6,014 nt of DNA from Actinobacteria bacterium UBA3120 (GTDB taxonomy: Bacteria > Actinomycetota > Actinomycetes > S36-B12): assembly GCA_002365735.1 (NCBI GenBank), contig DEZY01000088.1:2923-8936 (forward strand), in the 5' to 3' direction. Below, piece by piece: positions 1 through 6,014 of this stretch. The notes beneath the pieces are model-generated. The model made no database searches and was not told the DNA's origin. It saw only the letters and a list, made by a program, of their open reading frames with translations. A program made the translations under genes and the position numbers. The first letter of the stretch is position 1. Each line of letters opens with the position of its first letter.

Positions 1-1
1 A

Positions 2-463
2 ACTCCTGAAGTAACCCAGCAGGAGCAGGACCAAGCTGCCGAACGACTCTTACGACGCACTACAAAAGGAGCACCGGCGAAAAAGACTCGTAAAGGCACT
101 CGAAGCGGAAGAGACCCAGAGCTCCTTGGTAGCGCATTAGACAAACTCGTGACTGAGAGTGGTTGGGAGAAGGAGACAGCCATGGCAAAAGTTCTCAACT
201 CATGGGCTGAGATCGTGGGCGCTGAGATCGCGGATCACTGTGTCCCGGCAGGTTTTGATGAGGGGACCCTTCGTCTCACGGCGGAGTCCACCGCGTGGGC
301 AACCCAATTACGCCTACTCCAAAGCCAAATCCTGGCGAAAATCGCGTCTGAAATCGGCGATGGAATAGTGCTAAAAATCTCGATTTATGGTCCGCAAGGG
401 CCTTCCTGGAAAAAAGGAGCGTGGCATGTTGCCGGTCGAGGACCCCGCGACACTTACGGCTAG
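2..463 (+). CDS. dciA: DciA-family (DUF721) replicative helicase loader, 5'-truncated by the window edge
   Basis: The frame is open from base 2 to the TAG at 461-463, giving 153 visible residues; the real start lies upstream. DciA is a cytoplasmic protein that interacts with the replicative helicase DnaB and helps load it in bacteria lacking DnaC/DnaI. The visible N-terminal ~35 residues are polar and Lys/Arg-rich (KGAPAKKTRKGTR), typical of the variable basic N-terminus of actinobacterial members. The conserved domain follows: RDPELLGSALDKLV (37-50), then SWAEIVGAEIADHC, a DGTLR-like strand (here EGTLRL), the signature STAWATQLRLL (96-106), and the C-terminal PSWKKG and GRGPRDTYG. A GTG at 149 could be taken as a start, but it would remove the conserved RDPELLGSALDKL helix, so I reject it. 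The known Mycobacterium tuberculosis homologue (Rv0004) is about 187 residues, so perhaps 15-40 residues are missing here. recF is expected just upstream. Family assignment is confident; function is inferred from the family. Confidence 0.93.
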   Translation, partial: TPEVTQQEQDQAAERLLRRTTKGAPAKKTRKGTRSGRDPELLGSALDKLVTESGWEKETAMAKVLNSWAEIVGAEIADHCVPAGFDEGTLRLTAESTAWATQLRLLQSQILAKIASEIGDGIVLKISIYGPQGPSWKKGAWHVAGRGPRDTYG

Positions 464-496
464 TCCGTAGAAGTTTACCCAGGTAGCCGAATTTAG

Positions 497-558
497 CCCC
501 TAGCGCGAAAATAGGCGGATTTTCCCCATTGTTCCGTATGCCAACTTGCAACTAGGGG
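497..558. repeat. 7-bp inverted repeat CCCCTAG / CTAGGGG in the gyrB leader
   Basis: CCCCTAG (497-503) and CTAGGGG (552-558) are perfect reverse complements separated by 48 bp. They could be two half-sites for a regulator or the base of a long stem. The spacing is too large for a typical intrinsic terminator, and no T-run follows. A chance match in 212 bp is possible. Confidence 0.35.
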
Positions 559-576
559 GTCACTCGGCGCATTTGT

Positions 577-599
577 GGCTCCGTAAGCCTTTTTAGGCT
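577..599. repeat. Overlapping alternative hairpins GGCT / AGCC(T) / AGGCT
   Basis: GGCT (577-580) can pair with AGCC (586-589) across a 5-nt loop and is followed by a run of T. The same AGCCT (586-590) can instead pair with AGGCT (595-599) across a TTTT loop. The two foldings are mutually exclusive, and the second arm contains the TAGGCT -10 candidate. Stems of 4-5 bp are weak. If transcription starts upstream this could be a minor attenuator or pause site; otherwise it is chance. Confidence 0.3.
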
Positions 600-662
600 A
601 GGTGATGTCAGAACTTCGGGGTAGACTCAACTCAGTTCGTTTTCCTCAATAGATTCACTCCC

Positions 663-668
663 AGGAGG
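663..668 (+). promoter_or_regulatory. gyrB ribosome binding site
   Basis: A full AGGAGG Shine-Dalgarno core lies 7 nt before the ATG at 676. It fixes the gyrB start and is much stronger than the sites ahead of gyrA and the DUF3566 gene, so gyrB is probably well translated. Confidence 0.9.
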
Positions 669-675
669 GGCCAAT

Positions 676-2646
676 ATGTCCTACGACGCCAGTGCGATCC
701 AGGTGCTTGAAGGCCTTGACGCCGTGCGTAAGCGCCCCGGCATGTACATCGGGTCAACGGGTGAGCGAGGTCTGCACCATTTGGTCTACGAAGTTGTGGA
801 CAATGCGGTCGACGAAGCCTTAGCCGGGTATGCCACCGAAATTTCGGTCACCATCATGGCCGACGGCGCAATCCGGGTAATAGACGACGGCCGAGGGATC
901 CCCGTTGACGAGCATCCGATTGAGAAAAAACCAGCCGTTGAAGTTGTTTTGACCGTATTACACGCAGGTGGGAAATTCGGCGGCAGTGGTTACTCGGTCT
1001 CCGGTGGCCTACACGGAGTGGGGGTCTCCGTTGTGAACGCGCTCTCCGCCGACTTAGCGGTCGAAATCCACCGAGACGGATTCGTTTACCGGCAACACTA
1101 CAAGTACGGCGCACCGGAGGCTCCACTTGAAAAAGGTGAGAAAACCGATCGCACGGGCACGACGGTCACTTTCTGGGCTGACGGTGAAATTTTTGAAACC
1201 ACCATCTACGACTTCACAACCCTTGCCCGTCGTTTTCAAGAAATGGCCTTTCTTAACCGTGGACTAAAATTGGAACTTACCGACGAGCGACCAGGTTCAG
1301 TTGCAGTCATCGACGCCGAAGATCCAGCTGAAGTAACCGAAGCGGTACGCCACGTGTCCTATATGTATGAAGGCGGTATCTCTGACTTCGTTCGTCACAT
1401 CAATGCAAGTAAAGGAATCGCCAACCCAACTGTTATTGATCTTATAAATGAGAACGAGGACAAGACATTAAGCGCCGAAATTTCAATGCAGTGGAATCAC
1501 TCTTATGCAGAGTCGGTGTACACGTTCGCAAATACGATTAACACCACAGAAGGTGGAACCCACGAAGAAGGTTTCCGCACAGCGCTGACTTCACTTGTCA
1601 ATAAATTCTCCCGCGAGTGGGGTATTCTCAAAGAAAAAGACACCAATCTTTCCGGTGAAGACATCCGTGAAGGGCTTACCGCGATTGTCAGCGTAAAACT
1701 TGTTGAACCCCAGTTTGAAGGTCAAACCAAATCCAAATTAGGAAACACGGAAATGAAAGCCTTCGTTCAAAAAGTAGTCAACGACCAACTCGGGGCGTGG
1801 TTTGAACAGAATCCTGCCGAAGGTAAAGAGATTGCGCGTAAATCGGTGAACGCAGCAACTGCGCGCATGGCAGCACGCAAAGCACGCGACTTGGCACGTA
1901 ACAGAAAAGGACTACTTGGGGGAGCGGGAATGCCCGGTAAACTCATTGACTGTTCCAGCCGGGAGCCAGAGGATTGTGAAGTATTTATAGTTGAGGGTGA
2001 CAGTGCTGGTGGTTCAGCACGTCAAGGTCGGGATCCACGCACCCAGGCAATTCTTCCAATTCGCGGAAAAATTATTAACGTGGAAAAGGCGCGAATTGAC
2101 CGGGTACTGCAAAACACTGAAGTACAAGCGTTGATCTCAGCTTTCGGTACCGGTATCCAAGACGAATTCGACCTCAACAGGTTGCGCTACCACAAAGTTG
2201 TCCTCATGGCCGACGCTGATGTTGACGGACAACATATTCGAACCTTGCTGTTGACCTTCCTGTTCCGCTTTATGCGACCACTCGTTGAACACGGCCACGT
2301 ATTTTTGGCGCAACCACCATTGTTCAAAATTAAGTGGTCACGCGAAGCCGCTGACTTCGCTTATTCAGATCGCGAAAAAGACGCCCTCATGGAAGCAGGG
2401 CTTGCAGCAGGTCGACGACTTCCGAAAGAAGAATCAATTCAACGCTACAAAGGTCTTGGTGAAATGAATGCGGACGAATTGTGGGACACAACTATGAATC
2501 CCGCAGCTCTTCCGATCTTCCAAGTAACACTCGACGACGCAGCGCAAGCCGACGAAATGTTTAGCGTGCTCATGGGTGAAAATGTTGAGTCACGACGAAA
2601 CTTTATTCAACAAAACGCCCGCGATGTTCGCTTCTTAGACATTTAA
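676..2646 (+). CDS. gyrB: DNA gyrase subunit B
   Basis: This is the ATPase and TOPRIM subunit of DNA gyrase, a type IIA topoisomerase that introduces negative supercoils as an A2B2 complex. The protein is 656 residues, the short form without the insertion found in the 804-residue E. coli protein, and close to mycobacterial GyrB. The GHKL ATPase domain shows [14 protein letters not shown] (catalytic Glu39, Mg-binding Asn43), DDGRGIP (Asp70 binds adenine) and the lid [15 protein letters not shown] (110-124). The transducer carries the QTK motif (Gln350-Thr351-Lys352). The TOPRIM domain has EGDSAGG (catalytic Glu440), [13 protein letters not shown] (461-473) and the metal-binding DADVD (Asp513, 515, 517). 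The tail has [10 protein letters not shown] and ends RDVRFLDI. Arg139 matches the aminocoumarin-contacting Arg136 of E. coli. The start follows a strong AGGAGG. No intein, frameshift or missing catalytic residue is seen. GyrB rather than ParE is supported by the gyrA neighbour and the origin-type gene order. Confidence 0.98.
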   Translation: MSYDASAIQVLEGLDAVRKRPGMYIGSTGERGLHHLVYEVVDNAVDEALAGYATEISVTIMADGAIRVIDDGRGIPVDEHPIEKKPAVEVVLTVLHAGGKFGGSGYSVSGGLHGVGVSVVNALSADLAVEIHRDGFVYRQHYKYGAPEAPLEKGEKTDRTGTTVTFWADGEIFETTIYDFTTLARRFQEMAFLNRGLKLELTDERPGSVAVIDAEDPAEVTEAVRHVSYMYEGGISDFVRHINASKGIANPTVIDLINENEDKTLSAEISMQWNHSYAESVYTFANTINTTEGGTHEEGFRTALTSLVNKFSREWGILKEKDTNLSGEDIREGLTAIVSVKLVEPQFEGQTKSKLGNTEMKAFVQKVVNDQLGAWFEQNPAEGKEIARKSVNAATARMAARKARDLARNRKGLLGGAGMPGKLIDCSSREPEDCEVFIVEGDSAGGSARQGRDPRTQAILPIRGKIINVEKARIDRVLQNTEVQALISAFGTGIQDEFDLNRLRYHKVVLMADADVDGQHIRTLLLTFLFRFMRPLVEHGHVFLAQPPLFKIKWSREAADFAYSDREKDALMEAGLAAGRRLPKEESIQRYKGLGEMNADELWDTTMNPAALPIFQVTLDDAAQADEMFSVLMGENVESRRNFIQQNARDVRFLDI

Positions 2647-2662
2647 TCAAGAAAATAATCAA

Positions 2663-2668
2663 CGGAGA
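2663..2668 (+). promoter_or_regulatory. gyrA ribosome binding site in the 27-bp gyrB-gyrA gap
   Basis: CGGAGA, with core GGAG at 2664-2667, sits 6 nt before the GTG at 2674 and supports that non-ATG start. The 27-bp gap contains no promoter or hairpin I can support, so gyrA is most likely cotranscribed with gyrB. Confidence 0.75.
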
Positions 2669-2673
2669 ATAAC

Positions 2674-5247
2674 GTGCCAGACGACATTGAAGTAGTAGAA
2701 GAAGTCAGTAGCCACGGTCGGATTGAACCGGTGGACTTGCAGACTGAAATGCAACGGTCTTATCTTGATTACTCTATGTCGGTAATTGTTTCCCGCGCAT
2801 TACCCGACGTACGCGATGGGCTTAAGCCGGTCCACCGTCGTGTTCTTTACGCAATGTACGACGGTGGCTACCGTCCAGATCGCAACTTCTCCAAAAGTGC
2901 CCGCGTGGTCGGCGACGTAATGGGTAACTTCCACCCCCATGGTGACAGCGCGATCTACGATGCACTGGTTCGTCTAGCCCAACCGTGGTCATTACGGTAC
3001 CCACTTGTACAAGGCCAAGGAAACTTTGGTTCACCAGGCAACGATCCCCCCGCAGCACAGCGTTACACCGAGTGCCGCATGGCCCCACTGGCCATGGAGA
3101 TGGTGCGCGATATCGACGAAGACACCGTCAACTTTCAACCAAACTACGACGGTCGCACCCTTGAACCATCCGTGTTACCAAGTCGATTCCCCAACCTTTT
3201 GGTAAACGGGAGTTCAGGTATTGCGGTTGGCATGGCCACCAATATTCCCCCACACAATCTACGTGAAATCGCAGCTGGTGCGCAATGGTTGCTTTCCCAC
3301 CCTGAGTCAACAGTTGAAGAGCGTCAAACCGCATTGATGGAACTGGTTAAAGGTCCCGACTTCCCGACAGGGGCATTGATTGTCGGTCGCAAAGGAATCG
3401 AAGACGCCCAACGGACCGGTCGTGGCTCAGTCACCATGCGCGCTGTGGTTACCGTCGACGAAGACAAAAGGGGGCGGCAAGTCCTCGTTGTCACGGCACT
3501 TCCTTATCAGGTAAATCCGGACAACCTGCTACTGCGGATCGCTGAACTTGTCGGTGACGGAAAACTCACCGGCATCTCCGACGTACGCGATGACTCGTCA
3601 TCACGTACCGGCATGCGTTTGATCATTGAACTTAAACGCGACGCTGTTGCCCAGGTTGTGTTAAATCAGCTGTACAAGCACACCCAACTCCAAGACAACT
3701 TCGGTGCCAACATGTTGGCACTCGTAGATGCGGTACCACGCACTTTGACGCTGGAGCAATTCTTGAGTTACTGGGTGCTGCATCAAATTGAGGTAATTCA
3801 ACGACGCACCCGTTTCCGCCTACGCAAGGCAGAAGAACGTGCACATATCCTCAGTGGTTACCTCAAAGCACTTGACGCATTGGACGCGGTCATTGCCCTA
3901 ATTCGTGCAAGCGCGACAGTTGAAGACGCCCGTATCGGCCTGATAGATCTTCTTGAGATCAATGAGATCCAGGCAACAGCAATCCTTGATATGCAACTAC
4001 GCCGCCTAGCAGCACTTGAGCGCCAAAAAATAATTGACGAATATGAAGAGCTTATGGTCAAGGTTGCCGACTACAACGACATCTTGGCATCAGATCAGCG
4101 TCAGCGGACAATTGTGAGTGACGAACTCACCGAGATCTCTGACAAGTTCGGTGACGAACGTCGAACCGAAATTGTGGCCTGGGACGGTGACGTCACAGAC
4201 GAGGATCTCATCGCAGTCGAAGATGTCGTCGTCACCATAACTTCAGGTGGTTACGCGAAACGAACCCGCAGTGATCTTTACCGTTCCCAACGCCGTGGCG
4301 GTCGTGGAGTGAAGGGTGCAAACTTACGACAAGACGATGTAGTGGAACACATGTTCGTCAGCACTACCCACCATTGGATTTTGTTTTTCACAAACCTTGG
4401 TCGGGTGTATCGAGCAAAGGCATACCAGCTCCCCGAAACTGGCCGGGACGCACGCGGACAGCATGTTGCTAACCTGTTGGCGTTTCAACCCGATGAAACT
4501 ATTGCACAAGTGCTGGCGATACCCGACTATGCCGAGAGTGACTACTTGGTGCTGTCAACCCGCACCGGCATGGTGAAGAAAACTCGTCTGAGTGAATACG
4601 ACACCAACCGCCAAGGTGGAATCATCGCGATCAACCTTCATGAAGGCGATGAACTCATCGGGGCGCGTCTGGTATCGGAAACCGATGATCTACTTCTTGT
4701 TTCTAAGAAGGGTCTTTCAGCCCGCTTCACAGCCAATGACGCAACTTTACGCCCTATGGGGCGAGCAACCGGCGGTGTGATCGGGATGCGTTTCCGCGAG
4801 GACGACGCCCTACTGTCAATGGATGTTGTCACCCCAGGAACCTTCGTGGTGACCATCACAGACGGTGGCTTTGCCAAACGCACCTCAGTTGATGAGTGGG
4901 CCACTAAAGGCCGAGGGATCAAGGGCGTGCGAGCCATGAAGCTCCCTGAAGAGCGCGGGGAACTAGTTGGCGCGATGGTGTGTTCGCAAACAGATCAGAT
5001 CTTCGCCATTGCATCCAACGGTGTAGTGATCCGCACCAAAGTCGATGAAATCCGTGCTTCCAGTCGAGACACCATGGGTGTACGCATGATGCGCTTAGGT
5101 GAAGACACCACGGTCGTAGCCGTAGCCAAAGGCGCAGAAGACGATGACGATGAAGAGATCATTGAGGGCGAAGAAGTTGCCGAGGGAACCCAGGTAACCG
5201 AGGTTGTTGACCTAACGGAGGTAACCGAAGGTCAGGCAACAGAGTGA
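2674..5247 (+). CDS. gyrA: DNA gyrase subunit A
   Basis: This is the DNA cleavage and wrapping subunit of gyrase, 857 residues, with a GTG start. The N-terminal winged-helix/tower region opens with [27 protein letters not shown]. The quinolone-determining region reads [14 protein letters not shown] (87-100); Ser92 and Asp96 correspond to E. coli Ser83 and Asp87. The active site is AAQRYTE, with Arg130 and catalytic Tyr131; the residue before Arg is Gln rather than the Met I know from E. coli and M. tuberculosis. Then come NYDGR, the [28 protein letters not shown] segment (168-195) and a coiled-coil gate around 370-470 with [13 protein letters not shown]. The C-terminal beta-pinwheel (from about 515) has six blade-like repeats, including [27 protein letters not shown] and NGVVIRT. 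The GyrA box QRRGGRG (539-545) is the hallmark of gyrase rather than ParC. A strongly acidic tail starts near 822. No intein sits at the Tyr131 site. It is cotranscribed with gyrB, and its stop overlaps the next gene. Confidence 0.98.
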   Translation: MPDDIEVVEEVSSHGRIEPVDLQTEMQRSYLDYSMSVIVSRALPDVRDGLKPVHRRVLYAMYDGGYRPDRNFSKSARVVGDVMGNFHPHGDSAIYDALVRLAQPWSLRYPLVQGQGNFGSPGNDPPAAQRYTECRMAPLAMEMVRDIDEDTVNFQPNYDGRTLEPSVLPSRFPNLLVNGSSGIAVGMATNIPPHNLREIAAGAQWLLSHPESTVEERQTALMELVKGPDFPTGALIVGRKGIEDAQRTGRGSVTMRAVVTVDEDKRGRQVLVVTALPYQVNPDNLLLRIAELVGDGKLTGISDVRDDSSSRTGMRLIIELKRDAVAQVVLNQLYKHTQLQDNFGANMLALVDAVPRTLTLEQFLSYWVLHQIEVIQRRTRFRLRKAEERAHILSGYLKALDALDAVIALIRASATVEDARIGLIDLLEINEIQATAILDMQLRRLAALERQKIIDEYEELMVKVADYNDILASDQRQRTIVSDELTEISDKFGDERRTEIVAWDGDVTDEDLIAVEDVVVTITSGGYAKRTRSDLYRSQRRGGRGVKGANLRQDDVVEHMFVSTTHHWILFFTNLGRVYRAKAYQLPETGRDARGQHVANLLAFQPDETIAQVLAIPDYAESDYLVLSTRTGMVKKTRLSEYDTNRQGGIIAINLHEGDELIGARLVSETDDLLLVSKKGLSARFTANDATLRPMGRATGGVIGMRFREDDALLSMDVVTPGTFVVTITDGGFAKRTSVDEWATKGRGIKGVRAMKLPEERGELVGAMVCSQTDQIFAIASNGVVIRTKVDEIRASSRDTMGVRMMRLGEDTTVVAVAKGAEDDDDEEIIEGEEVAEGTQVTEVVDLTEVTEGQATE
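5192..5228 (+). repeat. 10-bp direct repeat AGGTAACCGA in the gyrA tail
   Basis: AGGTAACCGA occurs at 5192-5201 and 5219-5228, offset by 27 bp, exactly nine codons and in frame. It encodes the repeated VTE in the acidic GyrA tail ([13 protein letters not shown]). This looks like a small in-frame duplication or low-complexity expansion in a non-conserved tail. Confidence 0.6.
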
Positions 5248-5618
5248 GCGGGGGTCCGCGGCGGGTACGACTTTACGTTTCCAGGTTCGATCCCTGGTCG
5301 GTGACCAAAGCGGCCTTCATCCTTTCACTGGCAATCGCCATCGTTCTTGTTGTAGCTGTCACAGCAGTCTGGTTCATTTTGGATCGCACCGGCGTAATCG
5401 AATCCTTGTCAGGAACGGTCACCGACGTAGTTGGCAGCACCAGTGGACTCGACCTAGTTACTTCACTGGGATTTGGTCAGGTGATCGGTTCAACCCTTAT
5501 TCTTGCTTCGGTCGAGATAATTTTGGTGTCAGCGCTCGCTGGACTTTTCACGATCCTGTACAACCTGACCGTAGGAATTACCGGCGGTGTTGAAGTCGTG
5601 CTCTCCGAAGATGCTTAA
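5244..5618 (+). CDS. DUF3566 family membrane protein
   Basis: This is a 124-residue member of DUF3566, an actinobacterial membrane family usually encoded directly after gyrA (M. tuberculosis Rv0007 is one). Its biochemical role is not established. The sequence shows a short basic N-terminus ([20 protein letters not shown]), containing the family hallmark RFDPWSV (14-20), a hydrophobic segment at about 22-46 and a second at about 78-107, joined by a ~30-residue polar linker. The positive N-terminus suggests it is cytoplasmic, with the linker outside. The protein ends soon after [11 protein letters not shown]. The GTG start overlaps the gyrA stop as GTGA, so translation is probably coupled to gyrA; only a weak AGG (5234-5236) lies at suitable spacing. 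The start is also supported because the RRVRLYV motif begins six residues later. It lacks the long low-complexity N-terminal extension of mycobacterial members. The family call is confident; the function is unknown. Confidence 0.9.
   Translation: MSGGPRRVRLYVSRFDPWSVTKAAFILSLAIAIVLVVAVTAVWFILDRTGVIESLSGTVTDVVGSTSGLDLVTSLGFGQVIGSTLILASVEIILVSALAGLFTILYNLTVGITGGVEVVLSEDA
5281..5297 (+). other. tRNA T-arm look-alike inside the DUF3566 gene
   Basis: CCAGG-TTCGATC-CCTGG has a perfect 5-bp stem and a 7-nt loop that fits the tRNA T-loop consensus TTCRANY. It encodes conserved protein residues of the DUF3566 hallmark (R-F-D-P-W), which is enough to explain it. I could find no anticodon stem or convincing D arm upstream, so this is not called as a tRNA. 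Confidence 0.5.
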
Positions 5619-5636
5619 CCGCAATTTTTTCACTAA
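5619..5636. other. 18-bp gap between convergent genes
   Basis: The DUF3566 gene and rfbA converge here. A run of six T (5625-5630) follows the DUF3566 stop, but I see no stable GC-rich hairpin before it on either strand, so an intrinsic terminator is not supported. Transcripts from both sides may overlap unless a factor such as Rho ends them. Confidence 0.5.
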
Positions 5637-6014
5637 CTACTTACTGGCAAGTGCAACAAGGTAGTCGCCGTATCCACTCTTAAGCAAGGGTTGCGCTAAG
5701 GCCAAGAGTTGTTCTGAAGTGATCCAACCATTACGCCAAGCAATTTCCTCAACACAACCAACTTTGGTTCCAGTGCGGTCTTCCATCACCCGAACAAACT
5801 CACCCGCATCTTGCAGCGATCGAAACGTTCCCGTATCCAACCACGCGGTTCCCCGCTCCAAAACCGCCACCTTCAGTGCGCCAGCTCGCAAGTAATGGTC
5901 GTTAACGGTGGTAATTTCTAGTTCACCTCGATCAGAAGGTGTAATCGATTTGGCCACCTGAACAACAGTGTTGTCGTAGAAATACAAGCCAGGAACAGCA
6001 TAAGAACTCTGAGG
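5637..6014 (-). CDS. rfbA: Glucose-1-phosphate thymidylyltransferase, C-terminal part (5'-truncated by the window end)
   Basis: RfbA/RmlA makes dTDP-glucose from glucose-1-phosphate and dTTP, the first step of dTDP-L-rhamnose synthesis for cell-wall or surface polysaccharide; it is a soluble cytoplasmic enzyme. The visible 125 residues run from [15 protein letters not shown] at the window edge to the TAG at 5637-5639. Family motifs are present in order: [19 protein letters not shown]-like [25 protein letters not shown] (its Asp, codon 5835-5837, is the metal-binding Asp of the family), [10 protein letters not shown] and [14 protein letters not shown] at 5985-5987 is an internal Leu codon in GLYFYDN, not a start. 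Family members are about 290 residues, so roughly the first 165 are outside the window. The RGELEIT and YAW/TAWLDTG motifs point to RmlA rather than other sugar nucleotidyltransferases. The gene runs toward the gyr genes from the opposite strand and is functionally unrelated to them; other rml genes may lie beyond the window. Confidence 0.94.
   Translation of the reverse strand, partial: PQSSYAVPGLYFYDNTVVQVAKSITPSDRGELEITTVNDHYLRAGALKVAVLERGTAWLDTGTFRSLQDAGEFVRVMEDRTGTKVGCVEEIAWRNGWITSEQLLALAQPLLKSGYGDYLVALASK

Larger units (their letters stand above)
464..675 (+). promoter_or_regulatory. gyrB leader / putative promoter region
   Basis: This 212-bp gap between dciA and gyrB has no plausible gene and is the natural place for the gyrB-gyrA promoter. 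Three TANNNT hexamers could serve as -10 boxes: TAGGCT (594-599), TAGACT (622-627) and TAGATT (650-655). None has a good TTGACA-like -35 at 16-18 bp. The best partner is TTTGTG (572-577), 16 bp before TAGGCT. TAGATT lies too close to the ribosome site to be likely. The region also carries the inverted repeats listed separately. I saw no DnaA boxes and no riboswitch I recognise. Gyrase promoters are commonly stimulated by DNA relaxation, so supercoiling control is plausible here but not shown by the sequence. Confidence 0.45.

Noticed and set aside
149..463. dciA starting at the GTG at 149
   Set aside because: The frame is open upstream, and conserved family residues precede this codon.
276..551. 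A 91-codon minus-strand open frame covering the end of dciA and part of the gyrB leader
   Set aside because: It largely overlaps the conserved dciA coding sequence, and its product has no recognisable domain.
464..675. A replication origin in the gyrB leader
   Set aside because: The gene neighbourhood is origin-proximal, but no DnaA boxes (TTATCCACA or close variants) or AT-rich unwinding element are seen.
3043..3090. An intein insertion in GyrA at the catalytic tyrosine site used in some mycobacteria
   Set aside because: The coding sequence runs without interruption through AAQRYTEC.
4638..4937. A 99-codon open frame antisense to gyrA, and similar shorter frames on both strands
   Set aside because: They lie wholly inside gyrB or gyrA, have arginine/serine-rich shadow compositions, no ribosome sites and no family resemblance.
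5220..5306. A tRNA gene with a long variable arm
   Set aside because: There is a good T-arm and a near-complementary acceptor stem, but no anticodon stem-loop, no proper D arm and no U at position 8; the span also lies in two conserved coding regions.
5637..5987. A complete 116-residue minus-strand gene starting at a TTG
   Set aside because: The TTG is the Leu of the conserved GLYFYDN motif of RfbA, and the frame continues with PQSSYAVPG to the window end.

Overview
The window looks like a chromosomal segment from an actinobacterium (Actinomycetota) of moderate GC content. The evidence is the gene order, dciA (DUF721), gyrB, gyrA, then a DUF3566 membrane protein, which is the standard actinobacterial arrangement just downstream of dnaA-dnaN-recF near the replication origin. 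The proteins also resemble their actinobacterial counterparts: GyrB is the short form and ends in RDVRFLDI, it has DADVDGQH in the TOPRIM domain, and DciA ends in GRGPRDTYG. The third codon positions are not strongly GC-rich, which argues against a high-GC streptomycete or mycobacterium. I cannot name the genus.

Layout. Bases 1-463 hold the 3' part of dciA, whose true start lies before the window. Bases 464-675 are a 212-bp leader upstream of gyrB, with weak promoter-like hexamers and two sets of inverted repeats. gyrB (676-2646) and gyrA (2674-5247) are complete, read in the same direction and are 27 bp apart. A 124-residue DUF3566 membrane protein (5244-5618) overlaps the gyrA stop by 4 bp (GTGA). 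After an 18-bp gap, the opposite strand carries the 3' part of rfbA/rmlA (glucose-1-phosphate thymidylyltransferase, 5637-6014), whose start lies beyond the window end.

How the genes work together. DciA is the replicative helicase loader or operator. GyrA and GyrB form the A2B2 DNA gyrase, which removes positive supercoils ahead of the fork and sets negative superhelicity. The DUF3566 protein is of unknown function but is translationally coupled to gyrA. rfbA starts an unrelated cell-envelope sugar (dTDP-rhamnose) function and marks the end of the replication cluster.

This is mostly an ordinary, well-conserved housekeeping region. I found no mobile element, CRISPR array, intein, tRNA gene or convincing new system. 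The points most worth a second look are the structured gyrB leader, a drop in third-position GC partway through gyrB, a perfect tRNA T-arm look-alike inside the DUF3566 gene, a repeat-bearing acidic GyrA tail, and the unusually compact DUF3566 protein.
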